A stretch of 37,492 nucleotides of DNA, taken from NCBI GenBank assembly GCA_964636575.1, contig CAZWSE010000024.1:1-37492 (forward strand), written 5' to 3'. Below are positions 30,864 through 37,492 of the stretch, in pieces. Source of the stretch: CAZWSE01 sp964636575. Its GTDB lineage: Bacteria > Pseudomonadota > Alphaproteobacteria > Rhodobacterales > Rhodobacteraceae. Position 1 is the stretch's first letter. Each line of letters opens with the position of its first letter. Below the pieces are notes generated by a model. It was not told the origin of the DNA, searched no databases, and was given only the letters and a program-made list of their open reading frames with translations. Position numbers and translations under genes: made by a program.

Positions 30864-31864
30864 TCCAGTTTGCCCAATACGCCATCAATGGTCTGATGAT
30901 CGGCGCTGTTTATGCTTTGATCGCCGTTGGCATTGTGTCGGTTTATAAGGCCACCAAGGTCGTCAATTTCGCCCATGGCTATCTGATCATGTTCGGTGCC
31001 TATTTCTACTACACCTTCGCCGTCATTATCCCCGCCCAGGAATGGGCGCCGATGTGGCTGGCCAGTTGGCAGCCAGAGTGGTTGCTTGCCAAGCGCGAAG
31101 GCTTGGGCATGTTTTCCCTGATGGGCGCAGTCCTCGATTGGGTCAGCAACGTGCCGCGCATCATATTCGGGCTGATCGGCGCATTGTTCTGCAACGCCCT
31201 TGTTGGCTTGCTGATTGAGCGGACCCTGATGCGCCCGCTGATGGGACAGTCTATTTTTGCGATGATAATGGTCACTGTGGGGCTGATTTCGATCCTGTCT
31301 GGTCTGGCCTCGCTGATCTGGACGGCGGATGCGGGCTTTGTGCCGGCGCTGGCCCCGTCGACGGCGGTGCGCGTGCCTTTGGGCGACGGGATGCTGTTTA
31401 TTCAGATCGCGGACCTAGCGAACATGGTGCTGGCCTTGCTGCTGTTTGGCGCAATCGTTGCGATGGTGCGCTACACCAAGGGCGGGGTCGCTATTCGCGC
31501 CACTGCCGAAGACCAATCCACCGCCTATTCGATGGGTATTTCGGTGCCCAAGATTTTCAGCCGCGCTTGGGTGCTGGCCTCGACTACGGGTGCGATTGCA
31601 GGTGCTATTCTGGCGGCCCGTAACGGGATTTCACCGACGCTGGGTTTGTTCGGATTCAGCGTTCTGGCGATTGTGTTGATGGGCGGTCTCGACAGCTATC
31701 TGGGCGTCTTTATCGCGGCGATGACTGTGGGTGTGCTTGAGGCATTGACCCAATGGAAGGGCGGCGGTGATTGGGCTGAGATCGTGCCTTATGTCGCCGT
31801 GCTGATCGTTATCATCATTCGCCCGCATGGATTGCTTGGCAGTAAAGAGGTTGAACGGATATGA
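30860..31864 (+). CDS. ABC transporter permease, LivH type
   Basis: This encodes 334 residues and is an inner-membrane protein with about eight to nine hydrophobic segments. The N-terminus 'YAINGLMIGAVYALIAVGI' and 'NFAHGYLIMFGAY' are classic LivH features. 'AIRATAEDQSTAYSMGIS' matches the ATPase-coupling segment. It overlaps livG-type and livM-type genes by four bases on each side. An insertion of about 40 residues around 60-100 relative to shorter LivH proteins is seen. Confidence 0.92.
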   Translation: MIQFAQYAINGLMIGAVYALIAVGIVSVYKATKVVNFAHGYLIMFGAYFYYTFAVIIPAQEWAPMWLASWQPEWLLAKREGLGMFSLMGAVLDWVSNVPRIIFGLIGALFCNALVGLLIERTLMRPLMGQSIFAMIMVTVGLISILSGLASLIWTADAGFVPALAPSTAVRVPLGDGMLFIQIADLANMVLALLLFGAIVAMVRYTKGGVAIRATAEDQSTAYSMGISVPKIFSRAWVLASTTGAIAGAILAARNGISPTLGLFGFSVLAIVLMGGLDSYLGVFIAAMTVGVLEALTQWKGGGDWAEIVPYVAVLIVIIIRPHGLLGSKEVERI

Positions 31865-32931
31865 TCAACGCCAACCTGTCTGCCACCTACGCCAAGGACG
31901 AGCGTGTTCTCAACAACAGCCGCAAACAGTTGTTTGTTTACGGCATGGTTGTCGCCCTTGGGCTGTTCACGTTCTTTGCCAATGAGTATTCGATCCTGAT
32001 TGCGTCCAAGATGGCGATTTTGCTGATCGCTGTGGTCGGGATCAATATCCTGACGGGCTATACTGGCCTTGTGTCGCTGGGCCATGGGGCCTTTGTCGCA
32101 ATCGGTGCCTACGCCGTGGTGATTTTCCACAACCTCTTTGCAGGCGTCATACCCGAAGGGCTGATGTTCTTTTTTGCAGTGCCTTTTGCGATTGCCGTGT
32201 CAGCGCTGATCGGGATTGTGGTGGGTCTGCCCTCGCTGCGGGTGAAGGGGCTTTATCTGGCTGTCGCCACCCTGTCCGCCAGTTTCATCGTTAAGTTCTT
32301 GATCGAGCAAGACCAGTTCGCGGCCTGGACCGGCGGTATTTCGGGCATCAACACGCCCACGGTCAATTTGCTGGGCTGGGAGCTGGACACAAAGCGCGAG
32401 ATGTTCGGGCTGATCGCGCTGTTCGCATTCATAACCATTTTGATGGCGCAGAACCTGATCCGCACGCGTGTCGGTCGTGCCTTTATCGCCATTCGGGACC
32501 GTGATTATTCGGCTGAAATTTTGGGCATTTCCTTGCTGCGCTACAAGCTGACCAGTTTTGCGCTGTCGGCGGCCTACTGCGGGTTGTCTGGTGCGATGGT
32601 CGCTTACTTCTTTGCGCGCATCCTGCCAGAGCAATTCGGGCTGGACCTGTCGCTTGAACTGGTCGCGGCCCTTATCATCGGGGGGATGGGGCGCACGATG
32701 GGGCCCGTCTTTGGCGTTATCATCATCATTCTGGTGCCGGAGCTTATCAAGATCCTGACCGGATATGTCACGGGCGGGTCGCTGACGACCCAGCAATACA
32801 CCGCCCCCATTCAAGAAATCGTCTTTGGTCTGTTGCTTGTTGTGTTCTTGCTGAAAGAACCTTTGGGCATCAACCAGATCACAGACAGACTGTTACGCGC
32901 TGCAAACCGTTGGCCGTTTGCACGGGGATAA
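31861..32931 (+). CDS. ABC transporter permease, LivM type
   Basis: This encodes 356 residues with about ten hydrophobic segments. 'ILTGYTGLVSLGHGAFVAIGAYA' characters ('GYTGLVSLGHGAF') and 'LRVKGLYLAVATL' are LivM signatures, and 'AIRDRDYSAEILGISLLRYK' is the coupling region. 'IIGGMGRTMGPVFG' is near the C-terminus. It forms the membrane channel with the LivH-type subunit. Confidence 0.92.
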   Translation: MINANLSATYAKDERVLNNSRKQLFVYGMVVALGLFTFFANEYSILIASKMAILLIAVVGINILTGYTGLVSLGHGAFVAIGAYAVVIFHNLFAGVIPEGLMFFFAVPFAIAVSALIGIVVGLPSLRVKGLYLAVATLSASFIVKFLIEQDQFAAWTGGISGINTPTVNLLGWELDTKREMFGLIALFAFITILMAQNLIRTRVGRAFIAIRDRDYSAEILGISLLRYKLTSFALSAAYCGLSGAMVAYFFARILPEQFGLDLSLELVAALIIGGMGRTMGPVFGVIIIILVPELIKILTGYVTGGSLTTQQYTAPIQEIVFGLLLVVFLLKEPLGINQITDRLLRAANRWPFARG

Positions 32932-32973
32932 CCACTCAACAAAAAACCAAGGCCACCACTTAGGGAGACCACT

Positions 32974-34182
32974 ATGACACTTAACAGACGTACATTCCTT
33001 GCCACGGGCGCTGCTGCAACAGCCGCCGTAGGCACACCGATGATCCTGAAAGCCCAACCGGCTGAATATGTGCTGGGCGCGTCCCTGCCGCTGACCGGTC
33101 CTTTCGCAACGGCGGGCCAGCTTGTGGCACCCGCATTCGCGATGGCGCAAAAGATGTTCAACGACGAAGGCGGGATCGCGGGCACGCCGATCCGCTTTGT
33201 GACCGAGGATTCAGGCTATGTGCCTGCCACGTCGCTTGCCAACTACCAGCGCGTTCTGGCCACCGAAGGCAAGGCCCTGATCGGCTACTTTGGCGACAGC
33301 ACAGGCTTTATGAAGCTGGTCGCACCCGAGCTGAAAGGCGACAACGCGCGCCTGATGGGGTCCACATCCTTCGCATCCGAATTGGCGAACCCTGCCGAGA
33401 ACCCGTACCAGTACATGTCCGGCCCGACCTATGAAGACCAGTTCGACATTCTGTTGCAAAACATTGCAGCCGAGGGCGGCACCACCGTGGCCTTCATCTA
33501 TTCCAACACCGAATTCGGCCGTGACCCGATTGAAGCGGGCAAGAAGAAAGCCGAAGAGCTGGGCATCAAGGTTGTGCTTGAAGAAGCCACCAAGGCCCAA
33601 GGCGCTGACATCCCGACCCACATCACCAAGCTGGCGCAATCCGGTGCGGAATACTGTATCTTGCACGGCTATGTGACCGGCGTTTGGCCGCAGTTGATTG
33701 GCGGCGCGCGCCAATTCGGGCTGCCTGTCAAATTCAAAGGCACCTTCTGGGGCATGGAAAAGCTGATCGCGGACCGGATCACCAAAGAGGCCGGCCCGTT
33801 CTTGCAAGGCTACCAAGGTGTGATGCCATACCGCTATTTCTGGGACCGCGAAGGTGCGCCTCGCTACCAGAAATACGCCGAACTCGCCAAGGCAATGTTC
33901 GCAGGCACGCCGCTTGAGAACTACATGTCCACATGGACCTTGCAGGCGATGTGCGGGTTGGAGCTGGCGATGAAAGCCTACCGTGACACGGCTGAGAAAG
34001 GTCTTGAGCTGACACCGGACAACACGGCTGAATCCCTGTCTGCGATTTCCGATTGGGACAGCGGCGGCTTCTTCGGTGGCCCTGTGTCGATGGTCAACAA
34101 CAAGATCGGTACCGGTCGGGTTTACGAATACTCGGCTGAAACCAATCTGTTCTCGCCTGTGTCTGACTGGCTGAACACATAA
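32974..34182 (+). CDS. ABC transporter substrate-binding protein, Tat-signal, LivK-like
   Basis: This encodes 402 residues. SD GGGAGA precedes the ATG at 32974. The N-terminus 'LNRRTFLATGAAA' is a twin-arginine signal, so export is probably through Tat rather than Sec. The mature part is a type I periplasmic binding protein (Peripla_BP_6): 'EYVLGASLPLTGPFATAGQ' characters ('GASLPLTGPFATAG'), 'GTPIRFVTEDSGY', 'NIAAEGGTTVAFIYSNTEFG' ('AFIYSNTEFGRD') and 'GLELAMKAYRDT'. The ligand is unknown; context with an acyl-CoA ligase favours a carboxylic acid over an amino acid. It lies between the permease and second ATPase genes. Confidence 0.9.
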   Translation: MTLNRRTFLATGAAATAAVGTPMILKAQPAEYVLGASLPLTGPFATAGQLVAPAFAMAQKMFNDEGGIAGTPIRFVTEDSGYVPATSLANYQRVLATEGKALIGYFGDSTGFMKLVAPELKGDNARLMGSTSFASELANPAENPYQYMSGPTYEDQFDILLQNIAAEGGTTVAFIYSNTEFGRDPIEAGKKKAEELGIKVVLEEATKAQGADIPTHITKLAQSGAEYCILHGYVTGVWPQLIGGARQFGLPVKFKGTFWGMEKLIADRITKEAGPFLQGYQGVMPYRYFWDREGAPRYQKYAELAKAMFAGTPLENYMSTWTLQAMCGLELAMKAYRDTAEKGLELTPDNTAESLSAISDWDSGGFFGGPVSMVNNKIGTGRVYEYSAETNLFSPVSDWLNT

Positions 34183-34238
34183 ACTGACTTGGCCGTTCCC
34201 TGCACGATGGGGGCGGCCACCCATACCCTGAGGCGCAT

Positions 34239-35036
34239 ATGCTGACGATTGAAAACATCGAAGTCACCTATCACCACACGGTACAGGCCCTGCGCGGTCT
34301 GTCCCTTGAGGTGCCTGATGGAAAGATCGTCACGCTGCTTGGCACCAACGGGGCGGGTAAGACCACCACCCTGAAGGCCGCAAGCAACCTGTTGGGTCTT
34401 GAGAACGGTGAAATCGGTGAAGGCCGGATCAGCTTTAAGGGCAAGTCAGTGATGACCATTGCCCCTGACAAGCTGGTGCAACAAGGGCTGTTCCATGTCC
34501 GCGAAGGGCGGCGGATATTCTCTGAAATGACGGTTGAGGACAATTTAATCGCGGCGAGCTATGCGCTGGACAGCCGCAACGCCAAGCCCGATTACGACAA
34601 GGTCTATTCGTTCTTTCCGCGCCTCAAAGAACGGTCAAAACAGATCGCGGGCTACCTGTCTGGTGGAGAGCAGCAAATGCTGGCCTTTGGCCGTGCAATG
34701 ATCGCCCGCCCCGAATTGATCTTGATGGATGAGCCAAGCCTTGGTCTGGCCCCGAAAGTGGTTGAGGAAATCTTTGGCACCATTCGTCGCCTCAACGCAG
34801 AAGACAATGTGTCGATCCTGCTGGTCGAACAAAACGCAGGCGTCGCCTTTTCGGTGGCGGATTATGGATACATCATGGAAAGCGGCCAGATCGTTATGGA
34901 AGGCGATGTGGAAACCCTGCGCAATGATAAAGATATCCAGTCGTTCTATCTCGGCATGTCCGAGGACGGGTCCGAAGACCGCCAGTCTTTCCGTGATGTG
35001 AAACACTACAAACGCCGCAAACGGTGGCTCAGCTAA
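34239..35036 (+). CDS. ABC transporter ATPase, LivF type
   Basis: This encodes 265 residues. Walker A 'GTNGAGKTTTLKA' (about residues 35-47), 'GLFHVREGRRIFSEMTVEDNL' (shortened 'HVREGRRIFSEMT', a LivF hallmark), signature 'LSGGEQQMLAFGRAM', Walker B 'LILMDEPSLGLAP' and 'VEQNA'. The C-terminus has about 20 extra basic residues ('KHYKRRKRWLS') compared with typical LivF. It pairs with the LivG-type ATPase, and lies 12 bases before the acyl-CoA ligase gene. Confidence 0.92.
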   Translation: MLTIENIEVTYHHTVQALRGLSLEVPDGKIVTLLGTNGAGKTTTLKAASNLLGLENGEIGEGRISFKGKSVMTIAPDKLVQQGLFHVREGRRIFSEMTVEDNLIAASYALDSRNAKPDYDKVYSFFPRLKERSKQIAGYLSGGEQQMLAFGRAMIARPELILMDEPSLGLAPKVVEEIFGTIRRLNAEDNVSILLVEQNAGVAFSVADYGYIMESGQIVMEGDVETLRNDKDIQSFYLGMSEDGSEDRQSFRDVKHYKRRKRWLS

Positions 35037-35048
35037 AGGACCGCCCCA

Positions 35049-36872
35049 ATGCCCTATGACGTTTCAAACCCCGATGCCGATTTCAAAACCACGATCCAGA
35101 TGGTGGCGGACCACGCCGATATGCGCGGGACCACGGTTGCGATGCGCCAGAAGCGTTTCGGTATTTGGAATGAGCTGACATGGGCAGACATCAACGAGAT
35201 CATGAACGCCACCGCCGCGGGGCTGGTCGCTGTCGGGATGGAGCAAGGCGATCACGTCGGCATCCTGTCTGAAAACCGCAGTGAATGGGTGCAGGCCCAG
35301 TTCGGGATCAATGCTGCTGGCGGTGTTGTGGTCGGCATGTATCCCACGTCGCCCGCCCCAGAAGTCGACCATTTGATCAACGCCTCTGACACGTCGATAT
35401 TGTTTATCGAAGATCAGGAACAGCTTGATAAAATGATCGATCTGCGCGGCAAAATCCCCAAAGTGCGCCAGTTGATCGTGTTCAACCCCAAAGGCTGCCA
35501 AGGCGTCGATGAGCTTGGGTTGATCAGCTATGACGAACTGTTGGAAAAGGGGCGGCTTTTGCTGAATTCGGCGCTGGGGGACGACATCATGGCGCGTCGC
35601 GCGGGCATCCAAGCGCAAGATACGGCGATGATGGTCTTCACCTCGGGCTCTACCGGATTGCCCAAAGCGGCCGAGATTTCCTATCACAACCTGCATGCAG
35701 GCGGCAAAATCGCGCAGCAGGTTTTCGCGGACTACCCCGCAGGCACAGACGTTCTGTCATACCTGCCGCTGTGCCATATCGCCGAGCAGGCCGTGACGGT
35801 GATGAACGGGCTTAGCCGGGGGTTCGTGATGAACTTCGGGGAAAGCCTGCGGACAATCACGCTCGATCTGCGCGAAGTGGCGCCGCAGATCTTCTTCGGG
35901 GTGCCGCGGATCTGGGAAAAGATGCAAGCAGGGGTAATGGTACAAGCGCAAACCTCTGGCCGCTTGCGCAAGGGCTTGGCGATGCTGGCCCTGAAAGGTG
36001 CGATGGAACGTGGCAAACGCAGACGCGACAGCTGGTCGGCCAAAGACAGGCTGGCAAATGGCGTGATGGACTGGCTGGCCTATCGGCATATCCGGTCCTA
36101 TCTGGGGCTGGGGCGGACAACATTCGCGATCTCTGCGGCGGCACCTATCTCGGGCGACCTGCTGGCCTTCATGCGCGGGATCGGGGTGAATATCCGCGAA
36201 GCCTGGGGGATGTCGGAAACCTCCGGCACTGGGTCGATCCAAGCGGCTTGGGGCAACTCGGACGGGCGGATCGGCAAACTGGTCGGGGATCTGGAACACA
36301 AGATCGCAGAAGATGGCGAGTTGCTGGTCAAAGGCAGCACCATCTTCAAAGGGTACTACAAGAACGAAAAAGCGACAGCGGAAACAGTGGTCGACGGATG
36401 GCTGCACACAGGCGATGTGGCAGAGGTCCACACAGACGGGTCGCTGAGCCTTGTGGACCGCAAGAAAGACATCATGATCAACGCAGCCGGCAAAAACCTG
36501 TCACCGGCGCTGATCGAAAACGTGATCAAGGCCAGCCCCTTCATCAAAGAGGCCATCGTGGTAGCAGACAAGCGGCCCTATGCGGCAGCACTCATCCAGA
36601 TCGATATGGACACGGTGCGGCTTTGGGCAGAAGGACAGGGGATCGCCTACACGACCTTCCGGTCCTTGGCAGAAAACCCACAAGTCAAATCCTTGATCGA
36701 CACAGAAGTCGAAAAGCAAAACCAAAATCTGGCACGGGTGGAACAGATCAAAAAGATCTACCTGCTGCCCAAAGAGCTCGATCATGACGACGGGGAAGTC
36801 ACGGCCACAATGAAAGTACGACGGAACAAAGTGTTCGAATTCTACGAGACAGAAATCGAAAGCCTGTTCTAA
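35049..36872 (+). CDS. AMP-forming acyl-CoA ligase (long-chain type)
   Basis: This encodes 607 residues of the ANL superfamily. The AMP-binding P-loop 'VFTSGSTGLPKAAE' lies at about residues 197-210, 'REAWGMSETSG' holds the adenine-site A5-like motif, 'GWLHTGDVAEV' is near 449-459 and 'LVDRKKDIMINAAGKNLSP' contains the hinge and CoA-mode region (short piece 'KKDIMINAAGKN'). The family makes acyl-AMP, then acyl-CoA, in the cytoplasm. Length and motifs resemble the long-chain fatty acid ligases (FAA1/FadD15 type), but such genes next to Liv-type transporters are often for aromatic or other organic acids. Substrate therefore remains open. It is the last gene of the operon and is followed by two hairpins. 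Confidence 0.9.
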   Translation: MPYDVSNPDADFKTTIQMVADHADMRGTTVAMRQKRFGIWNELTWADINEIMNATAAGLVAVGMEQGDHVGILSENRSEWVQAQFGINAAGGVVVGMYPTSPAPEVDHLINASDTSILFIEDQEQLDKMIDLRGKIPKVRQLIVFNPKGCQGVDELGLISYDELLEKGRLLLNSALGDDIMARRAGIQAQDTAMMVFTSGSTGLPKAAEISYHNLHAGGKIAQQVFADYPAGTDVLSYLPLCHIAEQAVTVMNGLSRGFVMNFGESLRTITLDLREVAPQIFFGVPRIWEKMQAGVMVQAQTSGRLRKGLAMLALKGAMERGKRRRDSWSAKDRLANGVMDWLAYRHIRSYLGLGRTTFAISAAAPISGDLLAFMRGIGVNIREAWGMSETSGTGSIQAAWGNSDGRIGKLVGDLEHKIAEDGELLVKGSTIFKGYYKNEKATAETVVDGWLHTGDVAEVHTDGSLSLVDRKKDIMINAAGKNLSPALIENVIKASPFIKEAIVVADKRPYAAALIQIDMDTVRLWAEGQGIAYTTFRSLAENPQVKSLIDTEVEKQNQNLARVEQIKKIYLLPKELDHDDGEVTATMKVRRNKVFEFYETEIESLF

Positions 36873-36877
36873 GCCAG

Positions 36878-36910
36878 CTTCTTTTTGGGAAAAATACCTC
36901 GGGGGAGGCC
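36878..36910 (-). repeat. Intergenic CCTCC/GTATTT module
   Basis: On the minus strand GGCCTCCCCCGAGGTATTT leads into TTCCCAAAAAGAAG (ending 36878). It is a diverged copy of the modules at 8916-8883 and 26477-26510. It lies between the convergent ligase and DUF1489 genes. Confidence 0.55.
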
Positions 36911-36919
36911 CGCAAGGGC

Positions 36920-36936
36920 AGGGGGCAGCGCCCCCT
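36920..36936. terminator. GC-rich stem-loop between convergent genes
   Basis: AGGGGGC (36920-36926) pairs with GCCCCCT (36930-36936) around a three-base loop, followed by TTAAAG. The seven-pair stem could end transcription from the ligase operon, although the T-run is poor. Confidence 0.45.
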
Positions 36937-36944
36937 TAAAGTAT

Positions 36945-36973
36945 GTCATGCGCCGCTAGGCGCGCCTTATGAC
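36945..36973 (-). terminator. GCGC hairpin after the DUF1489 gene
   Basis: GTCAT plus GCGCC (36945-36954) pairs with GGCGC and ATGAC (36959-36963, 36969-36973) around GCTA, with five unpaired bases on one side. On the minus strand ATGACATACTTT follows, like the tails at 8930-8918 and 6245-6237. It begins directly after the DUF1489 stop codon. Confidence 0.5.
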
Positions 36974-37405
36974 TTATAACACACCAATCTCGGCCAAAGC
37001 GACGTTCAATTCAGGCGGCAAGGCGTCATCCTCTGCACGGCTTTCGCGCATGTCAGGCGGGGCATCCGCAGGGGTCAGGTACCGCCAGCCCTGAAAAGGG
37101 CGCTTCAGGGCATTCTGGGTACGAATGATCTCGGGGCGCAGCACAATGGCGCAGCGTCTGATCCCGTCTGATCCGATGTATTCATCCAGGCGATCAATAC
37201 GTTGACGACATTGAATAACGCCCTTGATGACCCAGTAAATGGACCCGCCCTGCAAAATTTCGGCCTCACGTTTGGGCCACATACGGGTGACGTGACGGGG
37301 CAGACCGTCGGGGGCTTGAGCGCGTTTGGTGGCCTGCCAATCGGCAAGATCTTCGATGCCTTCTGTGCCCACAGACAGTTTGATCAGATTTACATGCTTA
37401 TCCAC
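36974..37405 (-). CDS. DUF1489 family protein
   Basis: This encodes 143 residues from GTG 37405, chosen because 'MDKHVNLIKLSVGTEGIEDL' (short match 'NLIKLSVGTEGIEDL') is the family N-terminus and a GGGGA ribosome site precedes it. The protein belongs to DUF1489, a family largely restricted to Alphaproteobacteria with no known function; 'HVTRMWPKREAEIL', 'GSIYWVIKGVIQCRQRI' and 'FQGWRYL' are characteristic. It has no signal peptide or membrane segment. It is a single gene, convergent with the ligase operon. Confidence 0.88.
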   Translation of the reverse strand: MDKHVNLIKLSVGTEGIEDLADWQATKRAQAPDGLPRHVTRMWPKREAEILQGGSIYWVIKGVIQCRQRIDRLDEYIGSDGIRRCAIVLRPEIIRTQNALKRPFQGWRYLTPADAPPDMRESRAEDDALPPELNVALAEIGVL

Positions 37406-37492
37406 AGATTCGTCCCCACGCTACGCTCTATATGGTAGTGCCAAAGTGCTACACTGCAACCTATTGTGGGCAGTTGACTGATTTCAGTGGAA

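Noticed and set aside
37398..37406. Perfect DnaA-box-like TTATCCACA
   Set aside because: It is a single copy overlapping the start codon of the DUF1489 gene. One such nonamer is not surprising in 37 kb, and there is no AT-rich unwinding region or cluster of boxes.
1..37492. CRISPR arrays, insertion sequences, toxin-antitoxin pairs or defence systems
   Set aside because: I looked for regularly spaced repeats, transposase motifs and typical small gene pairs and saw none.

Overview
The window looks like a draft scaffold from a marine alphaproteobacterium of the Rhodobacteraceae (Roseobacter group). The evidence is the short-form HisG with HisZ and HisS side by side, proteins of the DUF1489, DUF938 and SlyX families, a dimethylglycine dehydrogenase-like enzyme, moderately high GC, and the intergenic 'GCCTCCGGCG...GTATTT' elements familiar from this family. 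Three runs of exactly 100 N are scaffold gaps. One is intergenic (1191-1290), one lies inside dnaE (24742-24841) and one inside hisS (27508-27607).

Layout. Positions 1-429 are gene-free, compositionally odd DNA next to a minus-strand tRNA-Gln(UUG). Then come a small STAS/SpoIIAA-like protein (661-1029), a secreted SH3-domain protein (minus), and a plus-strand operon of a 2-hydroxyacid (glycerate-type) dehydrogenase, a gamma-glutamyltransferase and a D-lactate dehydrogenase-like flavoprotein (1890-6098). A dimethylglycine/sarcosine dehydrogenase-like protein follows (6381-8876). A minus-strand operon (11623-8956) holds an aldo/keto reductase broken by one amber codon, a DAO-family FAD oxidoreductase and a DUF938 methyltransferase. 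An unrecognised helical protein lies next (12349-11771).

The largest unit is a seven-gene minus-strand purine operon (22048-12808). It has xdhA-xdhB-xdhC (xanthine dehydrogenase and its maturation factor), then an ABC ATPase, two permeases and a BMP-family binding protein. Most joins overlap or nearly touch, and a strong terminator closes it at 12784-12751. It couples purine or nucleoside import to purine oxidation.

On the plus strand dnaE (22226-25642) is followed by a small lipoprotein, a minus-strand slyX, and the overlapping hisS-hisZ-hisG set (26809-29849). The last large unit (30102-36872) is a branched-chain-amino-acid-type ABC transporter (livG-livH-livM, Tat-signal binding protein, livF) ending in an AMP-forming acyl-CoA ligase, which suggests uptake and CoA activation of an organic acid. 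A minus-strand DUF1489 gene closes the window.

The content is mostly ordinary chromosomal metabolism. I did not find a clearly new multi-gene system. The most distinctive signal is a dispersed family of short composite intergenic elements, usually a GC hairpin followed by a CCTCCGGCGG/GTATTT module placed just after stop codons. Two short copies also supply the ribosome-binding leader of the next gene in the purine operon.
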